From NCBI RefSeq assembly GCF_018622995.1, contig NZ_CP076022.1, positions 3,162,001 to 3,226,000 of the forward strand: a stretch of DNA of 64,000 nt, in the 5' to 3' direction. The translations under genes were made by a program, and so were the position numbers. Positions 48,382-58,573 of the stretch are shown here, piece by piece. Source of the stretch: Arthrobacter jiangjiafuii (lineage in GTDB: Bacteria; Actinomycetota; Actinomycetes; Actinomycetales; Micrococcaceae). The notes beneath the pieces are model-generated. The model was not told the DNA's origin. It did no database searches and saw nothing but the letters and a program-made list of their open reading frames with translations. Position 1 is the first letter of the stretch, and each line of letters begins with the position of its first letter.

Positions 48382-49038
48382 CTACTGCTCCGGAACGGAG
48401 ACGATAACCTGTGCCGCCCGCAGCACCCTGTCGTTGGACTTGTAGCCCGCCCGCAGGATCTGCGTCACTGTATCGAACTGGACATCCGGGCTCTGCTGCT
48501 GGATCAGGGCCTCATGGATGTTGGGATCGAAGGCGACCCCCACCTCGTCAATCCGGGCGAGTCCGTACTGCTTCAGCGTGTTTTCCAGCTTGTTGGCAAT
48601 GGACGCAAACGGTCCATCTGCCAGGTCGCCGTGCTGGCGCGCTGCGTCGATGTCGTCCAGGACGGGCATCACGGAGTTCAGCACTCCGATGACTGCCATT
48701 TCCCGGGCGACGTCGCGGTCCCGCTCCACCCGCTTGCGGTAGTTGACGTACTCCGCCTGCAGGCGCAGCAGGTCATTGCGCAGCTCGGCTGCCTCGGGTG
48801 ACCCCGCTGCCTGCGGCTGCGGTGCTCCGGCGCTGTTGAGGATTTCCTCGGCCTGGGCGAGGGCATCGCCGTCGGCTCCGGTGTTGGCGCTGGAAGCGTC
48901 CGCAGTCTCAGGCTCCGGGGTGCCCGCTGCCGCGGAGCCGGATGCCGGCATGTCGCCGGATTCCGCCGGCTGCGTGCCGGCGGCATCCTGTTCCTCGGGG
49001 TTGGGCGTCTCGTTGGGGCTCTCGTTACCGGCAGCCAT
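48382..49038 (-). CDS. grpE: Nucleotide-exchange factor GrpE
   Basis: 218 residues. Releases ADP from DnaK. The first 80 residues are acidic and disordered. The coiled coil (AELRNDLLRLQAEYVNYRKR, given here as RNDLLRLQAEYVNYRKR) and beta domain (NIHEALIQQQSPD, VTQILRAGY, RVLRAAQVIVS) are typical. It starts two bases after the dnaK stop. A terminator hairpin directly follows. Confidence 0.96.
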   Translation of the reverse strand: MAAGNESPNETPNPEEQDAAGTQPAESGDMPASGSAAAGTPEPETADASSANTGADGDALAQAEEILNSAGAPQPQAAGSPEAAELRNDLLRLQAEYVNYRKRVERDRDVAREMAVIGVLNSVMPVLDDIDAARQHGDLADGPFASIANKLENTLKQYGLARIDEVGVAFDPNIHEALIQQQSPDVQFDTVTQILRAGYKSNDRVLRAAQVIVSVPEQ

Positions 49039-49040
49039 GA

Positions 49041-51027
<1,987 letters not shown>

Positions 51028-51057
51028 CTCTACTCAGGAGCAGTTCATTGTCAAACA

Positions 51058-51082
51058 AAGTTGAGCCGAGGAGACTCAACTC
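51058..51082. promoter_or_regulatory. HAIR operator 2 upstream of dnaK
   Basis: AGTTGAG-N9-CTCAACT, the same core and spacing. The two dnaK-side sites are 49 bases apart centre to centre. The divergent lipoprotein promoter begins 12 bases beyond this one, so HspR could affect both. Confidence 0.87.
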
Positions 51083-51093
51083 GGTCAAATGGG

Positions 51094-51124
51094 AGCCCGG
51101 CCCTTGACGGCCCGGACCTATACT
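51094..51124 (+). promoter_or_regulatory. Sigma-70-like promoter for the leaderless lipoprotein gene
   Basis: -35 TTGACG at 51094-51099 and -10 TATACT at 51119-51124 (19-base spacer). The -10 ends six bases before the ATG at 51131, so the mRNA should begin at or near the start codon. Confidence 0.7.
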
Positions 51125-51130
51125 GGCGCC

Positions 51131-51598
51131 ATGGGAACGCGAAGGAGGACCGCTCTTTGGGCTGCGGCGGCGGCAGCCTGCTGGCCGCTGGTCTCCTGCT
51201 CCAACGCCTGCCCGGCGATCGGCTGGATCAACAGCGTGAGCATCGAGGTGGAAGGCGATGCCGGTGCCGTGCAGCGCCTGGAGCTGTGCGCCGACGGATC
51301 CTGTTCCACCCGGACGGCGGATGCAAAGTCCGGTTTTACTCCGGTGGACCCGCCCTTCCCCTCGGCCTCCGCCGCGGATCCTTCCAGCGACGCCGGTGTC
51401 GACGCCGGCGCAGCCGACGCGGATACCTGGGAGTTCTTCCTCGATATGGGTGCACCCGATTCCGTCACGGTGCGGGCCTGGGCTGCGTCCGGAGAGATTC
51501 TGGCGGAGCAGGACTTCCCCCTGGACTGGAAGCGGGTGGGCGGCTCCGAACGCTGCGGAGGGCCGGTGTCCACCCCGCCGCTTCGCCTGCGGATCTAG
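51131..51598 (+). CDS. Small predicted lipoprotein
   Basis: 155 residues from the ATG at 51131. Signal peptide MGTRRRTALWAAAAAACWPL with lipobox LVSC puts the lipidated Cys near residue 24. The mature part has two further cysteine pairs (SNACPAIG, LCADGSC, ERCGGPV), which may form disulfides, and an Ig-like feel (DSVTVRAWAASGEIL). No family recognised. Its start lies only 210 bases from the dnaK start, divergent, and the HAIR sites are in between. Confidence 0.75.
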   Translation: MGTRRRTALWAAAAAACWPLVSCSNACPAIGWINSVSIEVEGDAGAVQRLELCADGSCSTRTADAKSGFTPVDPPFPSASAADPSSDAGVDAGAADADTWEFFLDMGAPDSVTVRAWAASGEILAEQDFPLDWKRVGGSERCGGPVSTPPLRLRI

Positions 51599-51667
51599 GC
51601 GCCGCTCGCCTGCGCGTCCGGAACCGACACACGGCGAAAACTCCGGGCGCCGGGAACCACTGCCGCG

Positions 51668-51673
51668 TATCCT
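51668..51673 (+). promoter_or_regulatory. -10 hexamer TATCCT for a leaderless methyltransferase transcript
   Basis: It ends six bases before the ATG at 51680; no ribosome site. Confidence 0.55.
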
Positions 51674-51679
51674 CCCCCT

Positions 51680-52483
51680 ATGTGCCCCGAACAGTATTCG
51701 CACGGCCACCACGAAAGCGTGGTGGCCGCCCATGCCACCCGGACAGCCGCCGATTCCGCGGCCTATCTGCTGCCCTACCTCGAGTCCGGCATGAACGTGC
51801 TGGACGTGGGCTGCGGGCCGGGCAGCATCACGGCTGACTTCGCGAACCTCGTGGACCCCGGCATGGTGACCGGAGTGGACCCGTCGGAGGACGTGGTGGC
51901 CCAGGCACGCCGGACCGCCGCGGCCCGGGGCCTGACGAACATCGAATTCGCGGCAGGCAACGTGTATGACCTCGACTATCCCGACGGAACGTTCGACGTC
52001 GTGCACGCGCACCAGGTGCTGCAGCATCTGGCCGACCCGGTGGCAGCCCTGCGTGAAATGCGCCGGGTCACGCGGCCCGGCGGGATCGTGGCGGTGCGCG
52101 ACGCCGATTTCCACGGCATGAGTTGGTATCCGGAGCTCCCCGAACTTACCGAGTGGATGGATACCTACCAGCTCATCGCCCGCGGCAATGCCGCAGAACC
52201 CGACGCCGGACGGCGGCTCACGGCATGGATCCTTGAGGCCGGTTTCACCGAGTTTGAGCCCTCCGCGTCGAGCTGGCTCTATGCCACGCCGGAGCGCCGG
52301 GACTGGTTCGGCGGCGGCTGGGCGGACCGGGTGCTGCACTCGGCCTTCGCCGGGCAGGCGCTGGAACGTGAGCTGACCGACCAGGCCGGATTGGAACGGA
52401 TAGCCGGCGGCTGGCGGCGCTGGGCACAGGCCCCGGATGGCTGGTTCCTGATGCCCTCGGGCGAGGTGCTTGCCTGGGCCTAG
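51680..52483 (+). CDS. Class I SAM-dependent methyltransferase
   Basis: 267 residues. SAM motif MNVLDVGCGPGSITADFA, acidic TGVDPSEDVV, then DVVHAHQVLQHLADPVAALREM, the UbiE/Methyltransf_11 pattern, and VTRPGGIVAVRDADF. Often annotated as a small-molecule or quinone-type methyltransferase; substrate unknown. It stands alone, with a short gap to the phosphatase gene. Confidence 0.9.
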   Translation: MCPEQYSHGHHESVVAAHATRTAADSAAYLLPYLESGMNVLDVGCGPGSITADFANLVDPGMVTGVDPSEDVVAQARRTAAARGLTNIEFAAGNVYDLDYPDGTFDVVHAHQVLQHLADPVAALREMRRVTRPGGIVAVRDADFHGMSWYPELPELTEWMDTYQLIARGNAAEPDAGRRLTAWILEAGFTEFEPSASSWLYATPERRDWFGGGWADRVLHSAFAGQALERELTDQAGLERIAGGWRRWAQAPDGWFLMPSGEVLAWA

Positions 52484-52540
52484 GCCACCGGCAAGCCGCG
52501 CACCCGGCCGCAGCACCGGCCGTCCCGGCCCGCCAGTCGA

Positions 52541-52546
52541 TAGGCT
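52541..52546 (+). promoter_or_regulatory. -10 hexamer TAGGCT for a leaderless phosphatase-pabB transcript
   Basis: It ends six bases before the ATG at 52553. GGGGAG lies in between but directly abuts the ATG, too close for a ribosome site. Confidence 0.55.
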
Positions 52547-52552
52547 GGGGAG

Positions 52553-53074
52553 ATGTACCGCATCAGTGCCGTCTGCACCGGCAACATCTGCCGCTCACCC
52601 ATGGCCGAGTTCTGCCTGGTCCGCGCCTTCGAGAATGCGGGCCTGGGGACCGCCGTCGAGGTGACTTCCGCCGGCGTTACCGCCTGGGAAGCCGGCCGCC
52701 CCATGGACAACCGTGCCAAGAGCGAACTGCTCAACCACGGTTTTCCCGCGGCCAGCGTCGAGGCATTCCACGCCCGCGCCTTTGAGGCGGAAGAGTTTGC
52801 CCGCCTCGACCTGATTCTGGCCTTGGACAATGGGCACCTGCAGGAGCTGCAGGACCGGGCGCCCACTGAGGCTGACCGGGACAAGGTCCGCCTGATCCGC
52901 AGCTTCGATCCGGCCGCGGCCGGCGTGCCGCAGGAACAGCTGGGGATCGACGATCCCTGGTACGGAGACATGAGCGACTTCGATTCCTCCTACGCCCTGA
53001 TTTCCGCCGCGGTGCCCGGGGTGGTGCAATACGTAGCTGCGGCCTTGGATTCACCCTCGGGCACCGCCCGCTAA
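52553..53074 (+). CDS. Low-molecular-weight protein-tyrosine phosphatase
   Basis: 173 residues. Active-site loop CTGNICRSP at residues 8-16 (nucleophile Cys8, Arg14) and the general acid Asp in DDPWYGD near residue 140. Actinobacterial relatives (PtpA-like) dephosphorylate tyrosine in proteins. It is directly followed by the pabB fusion gene, whose ATG touches its TAA, so they are co-transcribed. No tyrosine kinase gene is visible nearby. Confidence 0.95.
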   Translation: MYRISAVCTGNICRSPMAEFCLVRAFENAGLGTAVEVTSAGVTAWEAGRPMDNRAKSELLNHGFPAASVEAFHARAFEAEEFARLDLILALDNGHLQELQDRAPTEADRDKVRLIRSFDPAAAGVPQEQLGIDDPWYGDMSDFDSSYALISAAVPGVVQYVAAALDSPSGTAR

Positions 53075-55249
53075 ATGAACCTCCCCTCCGCAGCCGCAAC
53101 CGCTGCCGCTGCCCGGACCGCAGCCGCCACTTCCGCACTGCCCGTGCTCATCGCCGTCGACGGCTTTTCGGGCGCCGGAAAAACCACCCTCGCCATTGAG
53201 CTGGCGGCAGCACTGCGCGCCCACCACCGGGTCTCGCTGTTTCACCTGGAGGACATTTATCCCGGCTGGGACGGGTTGGCCGCCGGCATCGCGTACTACC
53301 GCAGCCATATTGCCGAACCGCTGGCCGCCGGCCGCCGGGCTACCTGGCAGGCCTGGGACTGGGAGGCGGGCCGCCCCGGGGAGGCCCGCAGCACCGAGCC
53401 GGCGGAGATCGTCATCCTGGAGGGCGTGGGCGCTTCCCATGCCGGGGTGCGGCACCTGCTCGACGTTGCAGTGTGGGTGCAGGCTCCGGAGCAGCTGCGC
53501 CGCGAGCAGGCGCTGGAGCGCGACGGCGAGACCTACGCCCCGCATTGGGAGCGCTGGGCCGCACAGGAACGGGCCTGGGCACAGGCGGACCCCGCGGCAT
53601 CCCGCGCCGACCTGACCGTGAACCGGCAGCACCGGTACGGAACCCCGGGGGCTGCCGCCGGTTATGTCCTGCGCGCCCTGGCCGACCTGCAGCTGCCCCG
53701 GCTGCAGCCGTTGTGGCCGGGCGCCGGTCCCGGCACGCACACGGTGAAGGTGGAGCGGATCGATGCCTGGGCGGATCCGGCAGAGCTCTTTGCCGCACTG
53801 TACGCGGATGCGCCGCGTGCCGTCTGGCTGGACAGTTCCAGCGCCGCTGCCCCTGCCGCCACTGCCACCCCTGCCGCCCCCGCGGCCTTCCCTGCTTCCT
53901 CCGCCGGTGCCGCCCACATCGCCGAGCGCAGCCGGTTCAGCATCATGGCCGACGACGGCGGGGTGCGCGGCAGGTACGCCGAGCACCGCTCGGGGATGAC
54001 CACCGTGGTGTCGGGGCCGGTCACGGCGTCGCGGCCCGGGCCGTTCTTCTCCTGGCTGGACGGGGAATGGGGCGCCTCCCGCGCCTTAGTCCCCGGAGAT
54101 TATCCGTGTGGCTTCGCCCTGGGCTGGCTGGGCTTCCTCGGATATGAGCTCAAGCGCGAGACCGGCGGATCCGACATCGGACCCGCACCCGGCGCCGCAC
54201 CTGACGCTGCGTTGATCTTCGCGGGCCGGGCCGTGGTGCTGGACCACCATCGCCGGTGCCTGTACGCGCTCACGCTGGCGGAAGCCGACGGCGGCTGGGT
54301 TGCCTCCGTGGCGGCCGCGGCGCGGGTGCTCTCCGCGGCGCAGACCGCCGATACGGACGCCGGACCTGGCCAGGAGCCTGGGCACGCGCTGCCCGTCCCG
54401 CAGTTCACCGTCCGGGACAACCGGGAATCCTATCTGGCCAAGGTCCGGGCCGCGCAGCGGGAAATCGCGGACGGGAACTCGTATGAAGTCTGCCTGACCA
54501 CCTCCCTCACCGCCCGGCTGCCGGCACCCTTGGATCGTCCCGGGGTCCTCGCGCTGTACCGCGCCCTGCGCCGGCGCAGCCCGGCACCGTTCGCCTCCCT
54601 GCTCCGCTTTGATGGTTACAGCCTGGCCGGAACCTCCCCGGAGCGGTTCCTGGCTCTGGACGATGCCGGCCGGATGCGGGCCGAACCCATCAAGGGGACC
54701 CGTCCGCGCGGAGCAGGCCCGGTGGAGGACCGCGCGCTCGAAGCGGAACTGACCTCCTCGGTGAAAGACCGTGCGGAAAACGTCATGATCGTGGACCTGT
54801 TGCGCAACGACCTGTCCCGGTCGGCGGTCCCGGGCTCCGTGACCGTCCCCCGGCTGTGCGTGGTGGAAAGCTACGCCACCGTGCACCAGCTGGTCAGCAC
54901 GGTCGACGCGCAGCTGGCTCCCTCTGCCTCCCGGGCTGAGGCCATCGCCGCGGCTTTCCCGCCCGGCTCGATGACCGGTGCCCCCAAGATCAGCACCATG
55001 GCGATCCTCGAGACGTTGGAGGGCGCAGCGCGCGGCCCCTACTCCGGCGTCGCCGGCTGGTTCTCGCTGACGGGAGCCGCAGATCTTTCCGTGGTGATCC
55101 GCACCCTGGAAATCCGGGACGGGGAACTGGTCCTGGGCGTGGGCGGAGCCGTCACTGCCGGCTCGGACCCCGGGCAGGAGTGGGAGGAAGTACGGGCGAA
55201 GGCCTGCGGCGTGCTCAGCGCGCTGGGCGCCACGTTCCCGCAGGAGTGA
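53075..55249 (+). CDS. pabB: Fusion: P-loop (uridine-kinase-like) domain + aminodeoxychorismate synthase component I
   Basis: 724 residues. Residues about 22-200 are a P-loop kinase-like domain: Walker A GFSGAGKTT at 30-38, a uridine-kinase-like DDFY region (HLEDIYPGWDG), and Walker B-like EIVILEGVGA. From about 225 it is PabB: an N-terminal domain (SRFSIMADDGG, FFSWLDGEWG), then the chorismate-binding domain with SLAGTSPERFL, the catalytic Lys in AEPIKGTRPRG, RAENVMIVDLLRNDLSR and FPPGSMTGAPK. PabB makes 4-amino-4-deoxychorismate for folate. The purpose of the kinase part is unknown. The PabA partner is not in the window, while pabC is 1.6 kb downstream. Confidence 0.9.
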   Translation: MNLPSAAATAAAARTAAATSALPVLIAVDGFSGAGKTTLAIELAAALRAHHRVSLFHLEDIYPGWDGLAAGIAYYRSHIAEPLAAGRRATWQAWDWEAGRPGEARSTEPAEIVILEGVGASHAGVRHLLDVAVWVQAPEQLRREQALERDGETYAPHWERWAAQERAWAQADPAASRADLTVNRQHRYGTPGAAAGYVLRALADLQLPRLQPLWPGAGPGTHTVKVERIDAWADPAELFAALYADAPRAVWLDSSSAAAPAATATPAAPAAFPASSAGAAHIAERSRFSIMADDGGVRGRYAEHRSGMTTVVSGPVTASRPGPFFSWLDGEWGASRALVPGDYPCGFALGWLGFLGYELKRETGGSDIGPAPGAAPDAALIFAGRAVVLDHHRRCLYALTLAEADGGWVASVAAAARVLSAAQTADTDAGPGQEPGHALPVPQFTVRDNRESYLAKVRAAQREIADGNSYEVCLTTSLTARLPAPLDRPGVLALYRALRRRSPAPFASLLRFDGYSLAGTSPERFLALDDAGRMRAEPIKGTRPRGAGPVEDRALEAELTSSVKDRAENVMIVDLLRNDLSRSAVPGSVTVPRLCVVESYATVHQLVSTVDAQLAPSASRAEAIAAAFPPGSMTGAPKISTMAILETLEGAARGPYSGVAGWFSLTGAADLSVVIRTLEIRDGELVLGVGGAVTAGSDPGQEWEEVRAKACGVLSALGATFPQE

Positions 55250-55257
55250 CTAACTGG

Positions 55258-56733
55258 CTACTGCAGGGTGGCGGTGAGACGGCAGACGTTGTCGATGTAG
55301 CGCTGCGCCACCGGCCGGCCCACCCAGTCCGCGAGCAGCAGCTCCCGTGACATCGCCCGGTAGGTGTCTTCGAGCCGCCGCATGTCGGCCACGATACTGC
55401 CGTCGAACATCATCATGGACACTTCCAGGTTCAGGGAGAAGGAGCGCATATCCATGTTCGAGGAGCCGAGCACCGCCACCTCGTTGTCGATGGTGAAATG
55501 CTTGGCATGCAGCACCAGCGGTTTGGGATACAGGTAGATCCGGATGCCCGCCTCGAGCAGCGCCTCGTAATAGGACCGCTGGGCATGGTGTACCAGGAAC
55601 TGGTCGCCCTTCTCGGAGACAAAGAGCTCCACCTCAACGCCGCGCTGGGCCGCCGTCGTAATGGCATAGAGCAGCGAATCGTCCGGCACGAAGTACGGGC
55701 TGGTGATGGAAATCCGCTCCGACGCCGAGTAGATCAGGGAGGTGAACAGGCGCAGGTTGTTCTCCGTGGTGAAACCCGGCCCGCTGGGCACCACTTGGCA
55801 GGTCACGTCGCCCGGATGGTTGTGCCACTCGTACAGGCTCAGTTCCCGTTCCAGATTTTCGTCGGTCTCGGCATTCCAGTCCGTGGCGAACACCACGTTG
55901 ATTTCATCCACGACCGGTCCTTCGACCCGGGCCATGAGCTCCACCCATTTGCGGCCCATTGTCCGGTTGCGCGGCTTCCGGTAGGAGGGCTCCACCAGGT
56001 TCTGCGACCCGGTGAAGGCCACGTTTCCATCGACCACCAGGATTTTGCGGTGGTTGCGCAGGTCCGGCCGGCGCCATTGGCCGCGCAACGGCAGGATCGG
56101 CAGCATGCGGCGCCACTGGATCTCGCTGCTGCGCAGCTCCCGCAGCAGCCGGCGGTAGCCCTTCACGCGCAGGGTGCCGATGTGGTCGAAGAGCAGGCGC
56201 ACCCGGACTCCGCGGGCGGCGGCGTCCTTGAGCGCCTCGAAAAAGTCATGGGTCACGCCGTCGTAGCTCATGATGTAGAACTCGACGTGCACGTAATGCC
56301 GGGCGCCCCTGACAACCTCGGTCATTTCGCGGATGGACTCCTCGTAGTCCCGCTGCAGCTGCACCTTGTTTCCGTCCAGGCTGGGGAACGAGCCCAGCCG
56401 GCGGTTCAGCTCAGTGGCTGAGACAACCCATTCCGGGCCGGAATACGAGCTGCCCTCGGCCTCCAGCTCCCGGGTGTTTTCGCGCACCGCCCGGTTGATT
56501 TCGGCCTGCCGCCTGGCCCGGCGTCCGGAGAACCGGAAGTTGCCGAAGAGCAGGAACAGCATGATCCCCGGCACCGGCAGGAAGAAGATGCCCAGCAGCC
56601 AGGCCATGGCCGTGGTGGGGCGCCGGTTGCCCGGAACAATTCCCAGGGCCACGATCCGGATCACGTAGTCGAGCACTGTCAGGGCCGTGCCGATCCAGAA
56701 GGGCAGCGCCGATCCCGTTAATGCCACCCACAC
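55258..56733 (-). CDS. cls: Cardiolipin synthase
   Basis: 491 residues from a GTG at 56733 with a TAGGAG ribosome site. Two N-terminal membrane helices, then two phospholipase-D HKD motifs: HRKILVVDGNVAFTGSQNL and HAKHFTIDNEVAVLGSSNMD. Makes cardiolipin from phosphatidylglycerol. Length and domain order match the bacterial PLD-type enzyme. It converges on pabB (eight bases apart) and diverges from pabC; the shared promoter region is an inverted repeat. Confidence 0.95.
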   Translation of the reverse strand: MWVALTGSALPFWIGTALTVLDYVIRIVALGIVPGNRRPTTAMAWLLGIFFLPVPGIMLFLLFGNFRFSGRRARRQAEINRAVRENTRELEAEGSSYSGPEWVVSATELNRRLGSFPSLDGNKVQLQRDYEESIREMTEVVRGARHYVHVEFYIMSYDGVTHDFFEALKDAAARGVRVRLLFDHIGTLRVKGYRRLLRELRSSEIQWRRMLPILPLRGQWRRPDLRNHRKILVVDGNVAFTGSQNLVEPSYRKPRNRTMGRKWVELMARVEGPVVDEINVVFATDWNAETDENLERELSLYEWHNHPGDVTCQVVPSGPGFTTENNLRLFTSLIYSASERISITSPYFVPDDSLLYAITTAAQRGVEVELFVSEKGDQFLVHHAQRSYYEALLEAGIRIYLYPKPLVLHAKHFTIDNEVAVLGSSNMDMRSFSLNLEVSMMMFDGSIVADMRRLEDTYRAMSRELLLADWVGRPVAQRYIDNVCRLTATLQ

Positions 56734-56768
56734 ACGATGCTCCTATCAGCCGGCTTGTCCCCCTCAAT

Positions 56769-56799
56769 AGCCTAGTCTGCCCGGAGGGCAAACTAGGCT
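56769..56799. promoter_or_regulatory. Inverted repeat holding mirror-image -10 hexamers for cls and pabC
   Basis: 14-base arms AGCCTAGTCTGCCC and GGGCAAACTAGGCT with a three-base loop and one mismatch. Each arm ends in TAGGCT read outward. The right one lies six bases before the pabC ATG (leaderless). The left one is a -10 for cls with a short leader that contains its ribosome site. Confidence 0.65.
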
Positions 56800-56805
56800 G
56801 GGCAT

Positions 56806-57681
56806 ATGACTGTTCTGGTATTCCTGGACCCCCGCCACCCCGAAGGCCGCATTGCAGATGCCGCCGCCCCTGCCCTCCTCGCGACGGACCTCGGGGCGAC
56901 CCGCGGCGACGGCGTTTTCGAATCGATGCTGGCCGTGGGCGGGCAGCCGCGCAAAATGGGCGCGCATCTGGACCGTTTGGCGGCCTCCGCGCACACCCTC
57001 GAGCTCGACTCCCCGGACCGCGGGGCCTGGGAGCGCGCCGTCGCCACGGCACTGTCCGAGCACCTGCTCCGTGCAGGGACGGGCGAGGCCGTGGTGAAAC
57101 TGCTGCTGACCCGCGGCGCGGAAGGCTCCGATGCCCCCACCGCCTGGGTTTCGGTCTCCCCCGTTCCGGCCGGGGCGCGGGAACGCTCCAGCCAGGGCCT
57201 CGCCGTCGTGCTCCTTGACCGGGGCTACGACAGCACGCTGGCCGAGCGGGCGCCGTGGCTGCTGCTAGGCGCCAAGACCCTCTCCTACGCCGTCAATATG
57301 GCGGCCCTGCGTTATGCCAAGGCCAACGGCGCCGACGACGCGATCTTCACCTCCTCCGACGGCAAAGTCCTGGAGGGCCCCACGTCCACGGTGATCCTGG
57401 CGGTCGAGGAGGACGGCGTGAAGACCCTGCTGACTCCCGAGCTGGAAAGCGGGATCCTGCCCGGCACCACGCAGCGCGCCCTGTTCGACGCCGCCGAAGC
57501 CGCGGGCTGGGCGCTCGGTTACGGGCCGCTGGAGCCCGTGCACCTGATGGAGGCCGACGCCGTGTGGCTGGTTTCCAGCATCCGCCTCCTTGCGCCGGTC
57601 ACCTCGATCGACGGCACTCCGATCAGCTCCTCCCCCGCGCTGACCGAGGAGCTTACGGCGCTGCTGCACGAGGCCCTCTAA
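56806..57681 (+). CDS. pabC: 4-amino-4-deoxychorismate lyase (aminotransferase class IV)
   Basis: 291 residues. PLP enzyme that splits aminodeoxychorismate into 4-aminobenzoate and pyruvate. Class IV features: GDGVFESMLAVGG, Lys in LLGAKTLSYAVNM (PLP lysine), DDAIFTSSDGKVLEGPTS and the C-terminal LMEADAVWLVSSIRL. With PabB upstream it completes the PABA branch of folate synthesis. Branched-chain or D-amino-acid aminotransferase activity is a less likely alternative. No ribosome site; a TAGGCT -10 precedes by six bases. Confidence 0.9.
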   Translation: MTVLVFLDPRHPEGRIADAAAPALLATDLGATRGDGVFESMLAVGGQPRKMGAHLDRLAASAHTLELDSPDRGAWERAVATALSEHLLRAGTGEAVVKLLLTRGAEGSDAPTAWVSVSPVPAGARERSSQGLAVVLLDRGYDSTLAERAPWLLLGAKTLSYAVNMAALRYAKANGADDAIFTSSDGKVLEGPTSTVILAVEEDGVKTLLTPELESGILPGTTQRALFDAAEAAGWALGYGPLEPVHLMEADAVWLVSSIRLLAPVTSIDGTPISSSPALTEELTALLHEAL

Positions 57682-57693
57682 GCGGTCAGATCT

Positions 57694-57747
57694 GTGCAGC
57701 CGGTCAGGTCAGTGCAGCCGGTCAGGTCGGTGCAGCCGGTCAGGTCA
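57694..57747. repeat. Tandem repeat (3 x 18 bp) between pabC and the ECF T-component gene
   Basis: Unit GTGCAGCCGGTCAGGTCA at 57694, 57712 and 57730 (one base differs in the middle copy), plus a degenerate part copy just before. The stop of the minus-strand ykoC-like gene (57740) lies in the third unit. Confidence 0.93.
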
Positions 57748-58573
57748 GGATGAAGTTGAAGGTGCCGGCCGCTGCCGCAGCTGCCAGTGCGGCGGCGGCC
57801 AGCACCACCCCGTAGAGGGTGATCCAGGCATCGAGTGCGGTGAAAACCGAGGTCCGCGCCCAGGTCCGGGCGCCGTTGCCGAAGCCCCGGGCCTCCATTG
57901 CCGCTGCCAGCCGGGTGGCCCGCCGGACGGCCTGGACCAGCAGCACCACAGCCTGGCCGCCGAAGGACCGCACCCGGGCCAGGGCCCCGGCGTCGGCACC
58001 GACACCTCGTGCCCGCCGGGCCATGCCCAGGCTTTGCCACTCGGACACCAGCAGGCCCACCAGGCGCATGGCAGCCAGGGCCCCGAGGACAAACCGCTGG
58101 GGCAGGCGCAGCTTCTGCGCGAGGGCATCCGCGAGGTCGGTGGGATCGGTGGACAGCAGCAGATAGATCCCGGGCAGGGCGATTGCCAGCCCGCGCAGCC
58201 CAATCGCTATTCCGGCTCCCACCGAGTCTGTGGTGAACAGCAGCGGGCCGGCGTCCAGCAGCACGCTGCCGGTCTTTTCCGCCAGCAATGCCGTGCCCCA
58301 GGCTCCGATCAGCGCCGCGATGACCAGGGGCCAGACACGTTTGAACAGGGCCAGCGGGGAGATCCTCAACAGCGGCAGCAGCACCAGCTCTCCGGCCAGC
58401 ACAACGGCTGAGCTGACCCAGTCCACGGTCAGGAGCACGGCCACGGTCAGGGCCAGCGCCGCAGCCACCTTCGACAGTGGATTGGCGCGTTCCAGCAGGG
58501 TTCCCGCCGGCCGGGCGGAAGGATTGCGCAGGTCCGCCGCGCCGTTCATGCCAGTGCTCACGCCTGCCCTCAT
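57740..58573 (-). CDS. ykoC: ECF transporter T component (YkoC-like)
   Basis: 277 residues with about five or six membrane helices. The two Ala-Arg-Gly coupling motifs that contact the ATPases are seen in MARRARGVG and MEARGFGNG. It overlaps the ATPase gene by four bases, completing the S-A-T order of an ECF importer. The TPP riboswitch upstream of the operon points to thiamine or its HMP precursor as substrate. Its stop lies within the 18-bp tandem repeat, so its last residues (NFILT) are defined by the repeat edge. Confidence 0.88.
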   Translation of the reverse strand: MRAGVSTGMNGAADLRNPSARPAGTLLERANPLSKVAAALALTVAVLLTVDWVSSAVVLAGELVLLPLLRISPLALFKRVWPLVIAALIGAWGTALLAEKTGSVLLDAGPLLFTTDSVGAGIAIGLRGLAIALPGIYLLLSTDPTDLADALAQKLRLPQRFVLGALAAMRLVGLLVSEWQSLGMARRARGVGADAGALARVRSFGGQAVVLLVQAVRRATRLAAAMEARGFGNGARTWARTSVFTALDAWITLYGVVLAAAALAAAAAAGTFNFILT

